This document shows positions 35,041-44,021 of a stretch of DNA of 64,000 nucleotides, piece after piece. The notes below the pieces were generated by a model. The model had not been told where the DNA came from, made no database searches, and was given only the letters and a program-made list of their open reading frames with translations. The stretch covers positions 248,001-312,000 of the forward strand of contig NZ_JACHXN010000006.1 in NCBI RefSeq assembly GCF_014192095.1. Reading direction: 5' to 3'. The stretch is from Phyllobacterium trifolii. GTDB lineage: Bacteria > Pseudomonadota > Alphaproteobacteria > Rhizobiales > Rhizobiaceae. The translations under genes and the position numbers were made by a program. The stretch's first letter is position 1. Each line of letters opens with the position of its first letter.

Positions 35041-36186
35041 TTAGTTGACGAGCAGCCCTTGCCGCCACACCGAGCGGATGACGGGGATATTCTCCGCTAG
35101 GTGTACCCGAATAAGGTCTGCGCGCAAGCCCGGAAGGATTTCACCGCGGTCGTCAAGACCGCAAACCCGCGCCGGAACGCTGGTCATCATGCGGACAGCC
35201 GAAGGCAGGTCAGTGTCGAATTCCGGCCGGTTTGCCAGCAAAAAGGCGCAATCCAGCATGGAACGCGGCACATAATCCGAGGTCAGGATGTCTACCAGTC
35301 CCTCGGCAAGCAGTTCTGTTACGGCCACGTTGCCCGACTGTGACCCGCCACGCAGCACATTCGGTGCACCCGCCACAATCAACATGGATTGGGCCCGCGC
35401 CTCACGCGCAGCCTCGATGCTGACCGGGAATTCCGCCACACGCACCCCTTCGGCATGCGCCATGCGGATATGCTCGACAGTCAGATCGTCATGACTGAAC
35501 ATGGGCAGACCGCGCGTCTTGGCAAATTCGACGACAAGGTGCCGCACTTCACTTGAACTTGCTTCGAGGCTTTCCAGCAACTCCCGCGTTTCTTCTTCGA
35601 CAGCCGCTCGATCCTTGCCTGTTTCCTTCATTCGCCGGTCGAGATAGTTCGATACATCATGGCTTTGACGTTTACCCGGAATGTGCTCCATGATCGAGAT
35701 CACACGCACAATGTCCCGGTCGATGTTTTCAGCAATCAGCGCCGGCGTCATGTTGTCGGTGATCTCGCAACGTAGATGCACAAGATGCTCAGCCCGCATC
35801 ATGCCCTTTGCTCCGGCATATTCGAGCGCGTCGATCATCGGTCCAAGTATCTCGCGGCGTTCGGGATTCTTGATGGTGGCGCCGACGCACAGCGAATCAA
35901 AAACCGTTGTGACACCGCCGCCGATGATTTGAGCATCATGTGCCATGACCGCCCGCAGCATATCCCATTTGACGTGAGCGCGAGGAAACACATGTTTTTC
36001 AAGGTGATCGGTGTGGGCATCGACGAGACCAGGCAGAATATAATCGCCGGCGACGTCAATCGAACCCGGCACGGCCGAACGTTCCATGTCTATGCTGGCT
36101 ATCGTGCCGTCGACGATTTGCACCGAACCATTGATGATTGCATCGTCAAGAACGACGCGGGCGCCCGTAAGAATCAATTCGTTCAT
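35041..36186 (-). CDS. phnM: Alpha-D-ribose 1-methylphosphonate 5-triphosphate diphosphatase PhnM, copy 2
   Basis: 381 residues from ATG 36186, with GAAGGAAG upstream; the longer in-frame start (36246) lacks support. The same metal motifs appear as HTDHLEKHVFPRAHVKWDM, FSHDDLT and TSDYVPRSML. The sequence is clearly diverged from copy 1 (a different middle region around residues 160-220), so the pair is an old duplication, not an assembly artefact. It is first in the two-gene operon. Confidence 0.88.
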   Translation of the reverse strand: MNELILTGARVVLDDAIINGSVQIVDGTIASIDMERSAVPGSIDVAGDYILPGLVDAHTDHLEKHVFPRAHVKWDMLRAVMAHDAQIIGGGVTTVFDSLCVGATIKNPERREILGPMIDALEYAGAKGMMRAEHLVHLRCEITDNMTPALIAENIDRDIVRVISIMEHIPGKRQSHDVSNYLDRRMKETGKDRAAVEEETRELLESLEASSSEVRHLVVEFAKTRGLPMFSHDDLTVEHIRMAHAEGVRVAEFPVSIEAAREARAQSMLIVAGAPNVLRGGSQSGNVAVTELLAEGLVDILTSDYVPRSMLDCAFLLANRPEFDTDLPSAVRMMTSVPARVCGLDDRGEILPGLRADLIRVHLAENIPVIRSVWRQGLLVN

Positions 36187-36386
36187 CGTGTGCTTCCTTC
36201 GAAATGCGGTAGCCAGGAATGGCGGCAATGACGCCGCACGCGCCAATCAAAGTTGGCGATCTAAAGATTGCGTCCTTGTGACAATGCGTCTTTGGGGGAA
36301 TCCGATGTGGTTCTTATCCCGCTTTTCATGACAGGGACGTGACAAAGTCACCGAAACTACGGGCGAAGTATTGCTTAAGCACAGGT

Positions 36387-36431
36387 GAGTTCGCGCGATA
36401 CAGGAATGGACTTCCTGTATCGCGCGAACTC
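36387..36431. repeat. 20-bp perfect stem-loop
   Basis: GAGTTCGCGCGATACAGGAA (36387-36406) is perfectly complementary to 36412-36431 with a 5-nt loop (TGGAC). It lies 20 nt beyond the 3' end of the SnoaL-like gene, with no T-run on either side. It may be an unusually strong terminator, a dispersed palindrome or a structured RNA. Confidence 0.75.
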
Positions 36432-36450
36432 CCGGGTAATACGGGTGGGA

Positions 36451-36882
36451 CTATAGCTTCAGATCGACGGCAGCCCTGAAACTTCCATCCATGTAGAAGG
36501 GCACGGAGGCGTGTTCATGCGCGATTTTCCATGTGCCGTCCTGTTTAATCAAACCAACCGTCTGGCGAAACCAGAGGTCCGGCTTCTCGCCGTCGGTTTT
36601 CCGGCCCGTCATGTGGACGAGACTCGTTGCGAAAGCAATATCGTTGCCGGCTGTAATCGCCATGTCGCGCGATTCAATGCCGATTGGTCCTTCCCACGTA
36701 TCGAACCAGCCTTGCAGGTCTTCGGCCTCCTTGCCCTGATATCGCAGTGGTGGAGCGAGCGAGAACTGTACAACATCATCGGCAAGATGAGACAAGACTT
36801 GCGCGGCATTCTTGTTCCCGATTGCTTTCGACCAGTCCTCTATTACAGTTGCGACTGCGTTTTTCTCGTCGTGAGTGGTCAT
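36451..36882 (-). CDS. SnoaL-like / DUF4440-type small protein
   Basis: 143 residues from ATG 36882 (AAGGAG 7 nt upstream); an in-frame ATG at 36954 gives an unlikely tail. NTF2-like cone fold: VIEDWSKAIGNKNAAQVLSH, then the C-terminal GLIKQDGTWKIAHEHASVPF. Such proteins often accompany ECF sigma factors of the YciI/SnoaL type. The ligand is unknown. It is the third gene after yciI-like and sigma genes, with a 104-nt gap. Confidence 0.75.
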   Translation of the reverse strand: MTTHDEKNAVATVIEDWSKAIGNKNAAQVLSHLADDVVQFSLAPPLRYQGKEAEDLQGWFDTWEGPIGIESRDMAITAGNDIAFATSLVHMTGRKTDGEKPDLWFRQTVGLIKQDGTWKIAHEHASVPFYMDGSFRAAVDLKL

Positions 36883-36954
36883 TTTGTTCTCCTTCGTTAC
36901 CTCTAAACAAAGGACGAATGAACAACCGCCGATCCGACACGGCTGCGAAATCAA

Positions 36955-36990
36955 TTCAGTTGATAGAATCAGTTCAGTTGGTGGAGTCAG
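36955..36990. repeat. Two 18-nt tandem repeats at the end of the sigma factor gene
   Basis: TTCAGTTGATAGAATCAG (36955-36972) and TTCAGTTGGTGGAGTCAG (36973-36990) differ at three positions. The second copy includes the sigma gene stop codon. Possibly chance or slippage. Confidence 0.5.
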
Positions 36991-38228
36991 TCTTGCGCAA
37001 GCCGATCAAGATGCATTCGGATGTGGGCGGCTTCTGCAGCCGTATTGGCGAGAGAGATTGCGCGATTAAACGCCTCGCGAGCTTCGCTGGTGCGGCCTAT
37101 CTTCATCAGCAGGCCACCTTTGACACCGAAGAAATGAAAATAACCGGAGAGCCTGTCCTCCAGAGGCTCGATCAGCGCCAATGCTTCGGCGGGACCTCGC
37201 ACCTTCGCGACGGCAACGGCACGATTGAGTGTGATTACGGGTGAGGGTGTCAGCCTCTCGAGTGCTGCATAAAGCAGATCGATCTCGGCCCAATCCGTAT
37301 CCTCTGCGCGCTTGGCCCGTGCATGCAGCGCAGCGATTGCCGCCTGAATCTGATAGGCACCGGGCGCTCTGTGGCGCATTGCCTTGTCGATCAGTGCTAA
37401 CCCCTCATTGATCATGCTGCGGTTCCAGAGATCACGATCCTGGTTCTCCAGCAGTATCACGGAGCCGTCCTTATCGAAGCGGGCGCCAGAACGGGCACTT
37501 TGCAGCAGGAGAAGTGCAGTCAATCCCATAATCTCCGGCTCAGTCGGGAAGATTCGCAGGAGCAATCGCGCAAGGCGGATTGCTTCGTCACATAGTGGCG
37601 ATCGTGCTTGTGCCTCGGTGCTACCTGTCGAATAGCCTTCGTTGAAGATCAGGTAGACCATGGCTGCGACTGCTGCGAGCCGTTCGACCCGTTCGATCGG
37701 CCCAGGCGTTTCGAATGGTATTTCGCCAGCTCCAATACGACTCTTTGCGCGTGTTATCCGCTGCTCCATTGCACTCTCGCCGACGAGAAAGGCGCGGGCG
37801 ATCTGCCGGACAGACAGGCCTGACACGATCCGAAGCGCCAAGGGGATTTGCTGCGTTGGGGGAAGATCCGGATGACAGCAAATGAACAGCAGGCGCAGAA
37901 TATCGTCGCGATAGTCGGAACCGTCTATCTTCTCGACGATAGCGGTTTCCGCATCTTCCAGGTCCGACAGAAGCTCCTCGGGTTGCAGAAGCTGTTGCTT
38001 TACCTGCCGCCGGACGACGTCGATCGCACTGTTGCGCCCTACAAAGATCAACCACGCAGTGGGATCTCGCGGCGGACCGTTCTTTCCCCAGCTTTTCAGC
38101 GCGCGAAGGCAGGCCTCCTGAAATGCCTCTTCCGCCGTATCGAGATTGCGGAAGTAGCGAAGCAATGCACCAACTGCCTGCGGGCGGGCCGCAACGAGGG
38201 TTGCATCGATCCAGTTCGTGTCGTTCAT
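36987..38228 (-). CDS. ECF42-type sigma factor with TPR-like C-terminal domain
   Basis: 413 residues, about twice a normal ECF sigma. Region 2 (about 10-75, FRNLDTAEEAFQEACLRALK) and region 4 (about 110-165, QQIPLALRIVSGLSVRQIAR) are intact. The remaining ~230 residues are the helical TPR-like extension typical of the ECF42 group. These sigmas have no anti-sigma and pair with YciI/DGPF proteins, as here (ATGA overlap with the upstream gene). The extension is thought to control activity. Targets probably include its own operon. Confidence 0.88.
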   Translation of the reverse strand: MNDTNWIDATLVAARPQAVGALLRYFRNLDTAEEAFQEACLRALKSWGKNGPPRDPTAWLIFVGRNSAIDVVRRQVKQQLLQPEELLSDLEDAETAIVEKIDGSDYRDDILRLLFICCHPDLPPTQQIPLALRIVSGLSVRQIARAFLVGESAMEQRITRAKSRIGAGEIPFETPGPIERVERLAAVAAMVYLIFNEGYSTGSTEAQARSPLCDEAIRLARLLLRIFPTEPEIMGLTALLLLQSARSGARFDKDGSVILLENQDRDLWNRSMINEGLALIDKAMRHRAPGAYQIQAAIAALHARAKRAEDTDWAEIDLLYAALERLTPSPVITLNRAVAVAKVRGPAEALALIEPLEDRLSGYFHFFGVKGGLLMKIGRTSEAREAFNRAISLANTAAEAAHIRMHLDRLAQD

Positions 38229-38599
38229 GGAAAACTCGATCCTGGCCTGAAGATACCGACCGGCCTTATCTCGTAGGAGCCAGTGCCCGGGTTTGCGCGC
38301 GCAAGGTCTCGCGCCGTTTCAAGTGCCTCGTCCAGCGATTGACAATCGACAATGTAAAACCCGAGAAGTTGCTCTTTTGTTTCAGCAAATGGGCCATCTA
38401 TGACAATAGGGTCCTCGCGACCTTTGCGAAGGGTGGTCGCAGCAGTCGTCGGAAGAAGCCTTGCGACAGGGCCAAGACGTCCCTGCTTGGTAAGCTTTTC
38501 CTGGACGACTGCGAGGCGCGCCATAACGGCGTCATCTTCTTCCTTGGTCCAGGAACTGACAACGTCTTCGGGGTTATAGCAAAGTATGGCGTAAAGCAT
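38225..38599 (-). CDS. YciI-like DGPF protein paired with the sigma factor
   Basis: 124 residues with the diagnostic motif IDGPFAETKEQLLGFYIVD (about residues 66-84). DGPF proteins are the conserved partners and likely targets of ECF42 sigma factors. The enzymatic activity is unknown; the fold is ferredoxin-like. It precedes the sigma gene with a 4-nt overlap. Confidence 0.88.
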   Translation of the reverse strand: MLYAILCYNPEDVVSSWTKEEDDAVMARLAVVQEKLTKQGRLGPVARLLPTTAATTLRKGREDPIVIDGPFAETKEQLLGFYIVDCQSLDEALETARDLARANPGTGSYEIRPVGIFRPGSSFP

Positions 38600-38762
38600 G
38601 GATCGTTCCTTCTCATTTGAAGACGATCCACTATGGCCAATCCCGACATCGGGTCTAGAAAATTATGCATTCTCGGAAATGGTTGCAGCACCATGGCGGG
38701 ACCAGCACCAAGGGGCCATCCCGCCATTCCGTCACACAATTACCTGCAAGGGAATCCGGGTG

Positions 38763-39137
38763 CTATTTTGCAGTTGGGCCGCGGACGATTCGGTTTCGGA
38801 CGAGGCGATAACCATGACCATAATGATATGGGGGTCTTACAACGACAGTAGGGCGAATGACCACTGGGCGTTGTACGATAACCCTTGTCCGCTGGACATA
38901 GTTGGCAGAAAGCCATCCACGGACGCCTTGAGTTGCGACGTGGCACCAACTCGGCTGACACCCCAGAACATTGATGCGCGTCCCTTCAGATAAGGTCCCG
39001 ACACGAGCGTAACGGGTTCCTGGTCCGGTGCGCAGATTAACATTTCCGGTTGTATAGCCGACGTCGGCCAAGGCCGATGCTGGCCAAGCAAACAGCCCGA
39101 TACTAATCAAAATGGCTGATAAAAGCTTGTTAGACAT
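38763..39137 (-). CDS. Exported SH3b-domain protein
   Basis: 124 residues: a signal peptide (MSNKLLSAILISIGLFAWPASALA), then an SH3b domain (TGNVNLRTGPGTRYARVGTL ... WCHVATQGVRGWLSANYV), which usually binds cell-wall or periplasmic ligands. A basic, Val/Arg/Pro-rich tail of about 45 residues follows. No operon partner is visible. Confidence 0.8.
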   Translation of the reverse strand: MSNKLLSAILISIGLFAWPASALADVGYTTGNVNLRTGPGTRYARVGTLSEGTRINVLGCQPSWCHVATQGVRGWLSANYVQRTRVIVQRPVVIRPTVVVRPPYHYGHGYRLVRNRIVRGPTAK

Positions 39138-39629
39138 TGGGTCACTTCCCGTTTTGCATCACTCACCCTCAACCAGCAACAAATGCGATTCCCGAAGTGT
39201 TGTCGAGAGGCTTCTCAGATAATGGTAAAGGTTACCGCATGTCTCAAATGAATTCTCCGAGAATTTCTCGTTATATCAAAAAATGTAAAGAGTGCGCGTG
39301 AATCATAGCCAGCTATCCATTACGTAATGGGGTCCGATTTCACGGGTCTCAAAGAGTAGAACTTGACGAATGAATTCTGAGAGAGTGGTTGATGGTTAGA
39401 CAAGTTACTGGCGCAAGAAATTTCCGTACTTCACAAAACCGTCATTAATATTAATACGATAAATAAATAATTGGGATTACGTTGAGTGCAAGAATGAGTT
39501 ATTCTCAAATAGGAAGCTTCGCCAAATTCGGGAGTATTGCGATCTGGCAACTCCGCCAAGCATTCGTTTTTTCCGACATTTAACGCGATCAAGCTTTCTT
39601 CAAAGTTGGCGGCATCTCAGGAGCTGCAG
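39138..39629 (+). promoter_or_regulatory. AT-rich non-coding stretch with a 14-bp palindrome
   Basis: About 490 nt without a convincing gene. It holds the perfect palindrome CCATTACGTAATGG (39317-39330), repeated GAATTC-containing words near 39250-39380, and an AT-rich segment near 39440-39475 that may be the promoter of the DUF2865 gene. An in-frame TTG at 39537 exists, but ATG 39630 has the better RBS. Confidence 0.4.
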
Positions 39630-40841
39630 ATGGCAACGCGGCTGTTTCCTTTCTTTCAACTTTTAGTTGCGACCGGGTTGATATCGGCGCTTGTTCCGAC
39701 ATCCCTCACAACCGCCCACGCCGCCGCTACGGCATGCGCGACCTTGCAGCAGCAATTGGCGGCCGCCTCAAGCGGCAGAAGTGTTTCACAGAAGAACAGC
39801 CCTCTGGTGCAGCGACAAGCGCTACAGCTCCAACAGATGCGGGCGAAAGCAGGCAGGGAAGGCTGCGGAGGTTTCCTGTTTTCCCGTGGGGATCCTGAAC
39901 TGTGCAAGCGCTATGCTCAAACGATTGACGCGATGTCCGCCAAACTCACAAAGCTTCAAAATGCGAGTGACAGATCCGGTTCGTCGCAGCCTTCGCGCCA
40001 GCAGATTCTGGCCTCAATGGAGGCCAGAGGTTGCAATGACAAAGTGGCTTCGACTGGCAGAAACAATGATTCATCCAATGTCCGTCGCAAGACCTTGTTG
40101 GAAGTTCTGTTTGGCTCTGACGAGGAGCAAAAGCCTGCCTCCAGAATAATGGTCAAACGGCAATTGGATGAACGCGAGGCACACCGCAGGGTGTCTGCGG
40201 CGCCGGAGACGCTTGCCGCGACCTATGAGGGGACGGAGCCAAGCGTTAACGGCGTCGTCAAAAAGGGTTATCGAACCATTTGTGTGCGTACATGCGATGG
40301 TTACTATTTCCCGATCTCGTTCTCGACGAAGCCGAAATATTTTGCGCGTGATCAGAATGCCTGCAATGCGATGTGTCCGGCCGGGAACGCGAAATTGTAC
40401 TATCACGCGGTGCCCGAACAGGAGTCGGATGCAATGATATCCGTCGCCGACAAGAAGCCCTATAGTGAGCTTCCCAATGCATTCAATTACCGCACAGCGG
40501 GTGTCAAAGCCGTGCCGGGTTGCACGTGCCATGCTCAAGCCGACATGATGGCTGCTGAACCGGGCACGCCCGTTTCCCAATCAAAGCCTGCCACATCAGC
40601 GTCGCAAGCGGTGGGAGAGCCCGACGTTGATACCTTGTCTCAGGGAGACATTGATGAAGACGAGGCGCCCCATGAAAATGTGAGGACCGTCGGCCCAGCG
40701 TTTTTCCCCAATGAAGCCAATCCCACAGATTTTACTGCTCAACCTCCGGAAACGGAGGTCCAGGAAAGCAAAGCCAGCATCCTCACGCCTGAGAATATCG
40801 TCAAGACGATAGCGTCCGACATTATGCGACGAATTCAATAG
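39630..40841 (+). CDS. DUF2865 exported protein
   Basis: 403 residues from ATG 39630 (AGGAG 6 nt upstream), with a signal peptide ending near AHAAA. The C-terminal half carries the DUF2865 core with cysteines (TICVRTCDGYYFPISFSTKP, ACNAMCPAGNAKLYYH, PGCTCHA). The N-terminal half has coiled Gln-rich segments (CATLQQQLAAASSG). A cell-envelope protein common in Hyphomicrobiales; the function is unknown. The cysteines may form disulphides. Confidence 0.75.
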   Translation: MATRLFPFFQLLVATGLISALVPTSLTTAHAAATACATLQQQLAAASSGRSVSQKNSPLVQRQALQLQQMRAKAGREGCGGFLFSRGDPELCKRYAQTIDAMSAKLTKLQNASDRSGSSQPSRQQILASMEARGCNDKVASTGRNNDSSNVRRKTLLEVLFGSDEEQKPASRIMVKRQLDEREAHRRVSAAPETLAATYEGTEPSVNGVVKKGYRTICVRTCDGYYFPISFSTKPKYFARDQNACNAMCPAGNAKLYYHAVPEQESDAMISVADKKPYSELPNAFNYRTAGVKAVPGCTCHAQADMMAAEPGTPVSQSKPATSASQAVGEPDVDTLSQGDIDEDEAPHENVRTVGPAFFPNEANPTDFTAQPPETEVQESKASILTPENIVKTIASDIMRRIQ

Positions 40842-40937
40842 CCGATCTGTCCTCAACTAAAGCGGTGCAATATTTCAGCTTTGTTGCCATGGTAGCCATG
40901 CTAAGCCTTGGCGAGTGACAGGGAGCATGAGTCGCAT

Positions 40938-41714
40938 ATGAGAAAAGCGGATTGGTCGCCTAGCCAGTATCTGAAATTCAAGGACGAGCGCACCCGCCCG
41001 GCAAATGACCTGCTATCCGCCGTTCCCAATCAGAATGTGAAATTTGCGGTGGACCTCGGCTGCGGCCCGGGCAATTCCACCGAACTGATTGCAAAGCGGT
41101 ATCCACATGCTGAAGTCCTTGGGATCGATTCTTCTGCGGATATGACCGCCAAGGCAAAGGAGCGACTGCCGGGCTGCGAATTCGCGGTTGCCGACATTGA
41201 TGTGTGGCAGCCGCAAAGGAATGCCGACCTTCTCTACGCCAATGCTGTCATGCAGTGGCTCCCGGACCACGGCCGGCTTTTCCCGCGGCTGGTGGGTTTC
41301 CTGAGTGCTGGAGGTTCTCTGGCGATACAGATGCCAGATAATCTGCAGGAGGCGACACATGTCGCTATGCGGGAGGTAGCGGCAGACGCGCGCTGGTCAA
41401 CAAGGGTAACGCAAGCCGATGCCACCCGTAGTGAAATAGGCACAGCGTCATTCTACTATCAATTGCTACGGCCCCATTGCCAACACGTCGACATTTGGCG
41501 GACGACCTATCATCATCCGTTGCAAGGGCTGGATGGCATCATTGAATGGTTTAAGGGTTCAGGGTTACGCCCGTATCTTTCTCTGCTCAACAGCGATGAA
41601 CGCACAGATTTTCTTGACAAGTACACGCAACGTTTGGCTCAATCCTACAAGCCGATGGATGACGGGATAGTGCTGTTGCCATTCCCTCGCATATTCATCG
41701 TTGCGACGTGGTAA
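40938..41714 (+). CDS. tam: Trans-aconitate 2-methyltransferase-like protein
   Basis: 258 residues from ATG 40938, the usual Tam size. The SAM-binding loop is FAVDLGCGPGNSTEL, followed by VLGIDSSADM. Family-typical opening WSPSQYLKFKDERTRPANDLL. Tam methylates trans-aconitate, which would otherwise inhibit aconitase. A few closely related class I methyltransferases act on other acids, so the substrate is a family inference. Confidence 0.82.
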   Translation: MRKADWSPSQYLKFKDERTRPANDLLSAVPNQNVKFAVDLGCGPGNSTELIAKRYPHAEVLGIDSSADMTAKAKERLPGCEFAVADIDVWQPQRNADLLYANAVMQWLPDHGRLFPRLVGFLSAGGSLAIQMPDNLQEATHVAMREVAADARWSTRVTQADATRSEIGTASFYYQLLRPHCQHVDIWRTTYHHPLQGLDGIIEWFKGSGLRPYLSLLNSDERTDFLDKYTQRLAQSYKPMDDGIVLLPFPRIFIVATW

Positions 41715-41970
41715 ATCCATCATAAAGCTCAAGAAAATATTGAAGGTGTTTCGCAAATGAATGCGGAATAGGTGCCTAGCATCGCCGTGACGAAAATCGC
41801 ACAATCCCATCTGCAGTGGCGACACTGAGGAGCGGCGGTATGCGGAGGAGTGTATGCCTGCCGTCTCTTGATAGGAGAATTATCGAAAACTCAAAAGAGG
41901 CAGTCTGCATTGACGCGTAGCGCGCTTGCCAGGCAACCGGAGACTTAGGCTTTTGCCAAGGGGAGGAATT

Positions 41971-43263
41971 ATGCTCGAAAAGCTTTTCAAGCTTAACGAC
42001 CACAACACATCTGTCCGTACGGAAGTGTTGGCGGGACTGACGACGTTCCTGACGATGTCGTATATCATTTTCGTCAATCCAGAGATCTTGTCCTCCACGG
42101 GCATGGACCGCAACGCCGTGTTTGTCGCGACCTGTATCGCCGCTGCACTCGGCTCGGGTGTGATGGCGCTGGTTGCCAATTGGCCCATCGGCATGGCGCC
42201 TGGCATGGGCCTCAATGCCTTCTTCGCGTTCACTGTCGTGGCTGCCATGGGCTTTTCCTGGCAGCAGGCGCTCGGAGCTGTTTTCATCTCGGGCTGTATC
42301 TTTCTGCTTCTGACAGTAACCGGAATACGTCGCTGGCTCGTCGCGGGCATTCCCAAATCGTTGCGGAGTGCGATCGCGGCAGGTATCGGCCTCTTCCTCG
42401 CATTCATAGCGTTGAAAAATTCCGGCATTGTCGTCGCAAATCCCGCGACATTCGTTGGTTTGGGCCACCTTGGAAGTACAGGGGCCTTGCTGGCAATCCT
42501 GGGCTTCTTCGTCATCGCCGCACTCGATGCGCTCAAGGTTCGCGGAGCAATTCTGATCGGCATTCTTGTTGTGACGGTCCTGTCGATGATCCTTGGCGTG
42601 AGTGAGTTCAAGGGCGTATTTTCAGCGCCGCCAAGTCTGGCACCAACCTTCCTCCAGCTTGATATCATGGGTGCGCTGCATACCGGGCTTCTTCAGGTCA
42701 TCCTCGTATTCGTGCTCGTCGAAGTGTTTGATGCAACCGGAACCTTGATCGGCGTCAGCAAGCGCGCCGGGCTGATCGAAGAGGGAAAGCCGAATAATCT
42801 TGGCCGCGCATTGTTTGCCGACAGCACGGCAATCGTGGCCGGCTCTTTGCTCGGGACCAGCAGCACAACCGCCTATGTCGAAAGTGCCTCGGGCGTTCAA
42901 GCTGGCGGTCGTACAGGTTTGACCGCGTTGACCATTGCGGTGCTGTTCCTGGCGGCGCTGTTCATCTCGCCGCTCGCGGCTTCCGTGCCGGGCTATGCGA
43001 CTGCTCCAGCGTTGCTCTATGTGGCGGGGCTCATGATGCATGAACTCGTCGATATCGAATGGGGTGATGTCACGGAGTCGACCCCGGCAGCGATAACCGC
43101 TTTGATGATCCCGTTCACATACTCGATAGCGAACGGGCTCGCCTTTGGGTTCATCAGCTATGTCGTGCTGAAGACCTTCACGGGCAAGGCAAGTGTTGTG
43201 CACCCCGCTACGTGGCTTGTGGCTGCGCTCTTTGTCATAAAGTTCGCGCTGTTTCCGGGCTGA
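41971..43263 (+). CDS. NCS2-family purine (hypoxanthine/guanine-type) permease
   Basis: 430 residues from ATG 41971 (GGGGAGGA upstream); an in-frame start at 41926 is not supported. AzgA/GhxP-like membrane transporter with about 12-14 helices. Motifs include RTEVLAGLTTFLTMSYIIFV at the first helix and LGTSSTTAYVESASGVQAGG in the transport core. It opens the purine catabolic region and supplies guanine, hypoxanthine or adenine. The exact base is not readable. Confidence 0.85.
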   Translation: MLEKLFKLNDHNTSVRTEVLAGLTTFLTMSYIIFVNPEILSSTGMDRNAVFVATCIAAALGSGVMALVANWPIGMAPGMGLNAFFAFTVVAAMGFSWQQALGAVFISGCIFLLLTVTGIRRWLVAGIPKSLRSAIAAGIGLFLAFIALKNSGIVVANPATFVGLGHLGSTGALLAILGFFVIAALDALKVRGAILIGILVVTVLSMILGVSEFKGVFSAPPSLAPTFLQLDIMGALHTGLLQVILVFVLVEVFDATGTLIGVSKRAGLIEEGKPNNLGRALFADSTAIVAGSLLGTSSTTAYVESASGVQAGGRTGLTALTIAVLFLAALFISPLAASVPGYATAPALLYVAGLMMHELVDIEWGDVTESTPAAITALMIPFTYSIANGLAFGFISYVVLKTFTGKASVVHPATWLVAALFVIKFALFPG

Positions 43264-43353
43264 CTTTGCAATTTGGCGCGGATGCGGCGATTGCGTCGCA
43301 TCCGCGCCATTGCTATTTTCGATATTGGATAGTCTCTGATCAGAAAGTCACCG

Positions 43354-43956
43354 ATGGAACAGCAGGCCATGAGCAACCTGATTGAGGTGCTGCTTGATAC
43401 GATCGAGCACCGGATTATCCCGAAGACCAAGAGCGGCGTAGCCGCAGGAAACAAGATCTTCGGTGCCGCGCTGCTGCGCAAATCGGATCTTTCGCTTGTC
43501 TTGGCAGAGACCAACAATGAGACGGAAAACCCGCTGTGGCATGGCGAGGTTCATACGTTGAAGCGGTTCTTTGAGATGGAGAGTAGTACCCGTCCGGATC
43601 CGCACGAGCTGATTTTCTTGTCGACCCACGAACCCTGTTCCATGTGCCTTTCGGCTATCACCTGGGCAGGTTTTGACAATTTCTACTACTTCTTCAGCCA
43701 CGAAGATTCGCGCGATGCATTTGCAATCCCGCATGATCTCAAAATCTTGAAGGAAGTTTTCACGCTTGAACCGGGCGGCTACAACAAGGAAAACGCTTTC
43801 TGGAACAGCTATTCCATCCACAAGATGATTGCGGAGCTTCCGCAACCGGATCGGGAAAGGCTGCAAAAGCGCGCTGCAGTAATCAGTGCGAAATATGCCG
43901 AACTCTCGGAGCAGTATCAGGCCAGCAAGGACGAGAACTCAATTCCCCTGAACTGA
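43354..43956 (+). CDS. Cytidine/deoxycytidylate-deaminase-fold protein, purine locus
   Basis: 200 residues with the zinc site HGE (H63, E65 the proton donor) and PCSMC (C95, C98). It is longer and more divergent than guanine or cytosine deaminases, with a C-terminal extension of ~60 residues. Sitting between the purine permease and ureide genes, it may deaminate a purine or a breakdown product. The start could also be ATG 43369. Confidence 0.72.
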   Translation: MEQQAMSNLIEVLLDTIEHRIIPKTKSGVAAGNKIFGAALLRKSDLSLVLAETNNETENPLWHGEVHTLKRFFEMESSTRPDPHELIFLSTHEPCSMCLSAITWAGFDNFYYFFSHEDSRDAFAIPHDLKILKEVFTLEPGGYNKENAFWNSYSIHKMIAELPQPDRERLQKRAAVISAKYAELSEQYQASKDENSIPLN

Positions 43957-43972
43957 ATGTCTCGACGCACAG

Positions 43973-44005
43973 AAGGCCGACCTTCCAGAGGAGGGCGGCC
44001 TTTTT
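43973..44005. terminator. Rho-independent terminator between convergent genes
   Basis: AAGGCCG...(43973-) pairs with CGGCCTT, followed by TTTT on the + strand, with an inner CC/GG stem. Classic GC stem plus T-run; placed between the deaminase and allA. Confidence 0.8.
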
Positions 44006-44021
44006 GGCGCGTGTGTCGGAG

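Noticed and set aside
37848-38276. Open frame on the + strand within the sigma factor gene
   Set aside because: It lies antisense to the conserved sigma region 2-4 coding segment and has no domain.
41715-41970. Purine riboswitch upstream of the NCS2 permease
   Set aside because: I could not find the conserved purine-aptamer core; the region shows no clear three-way junction.
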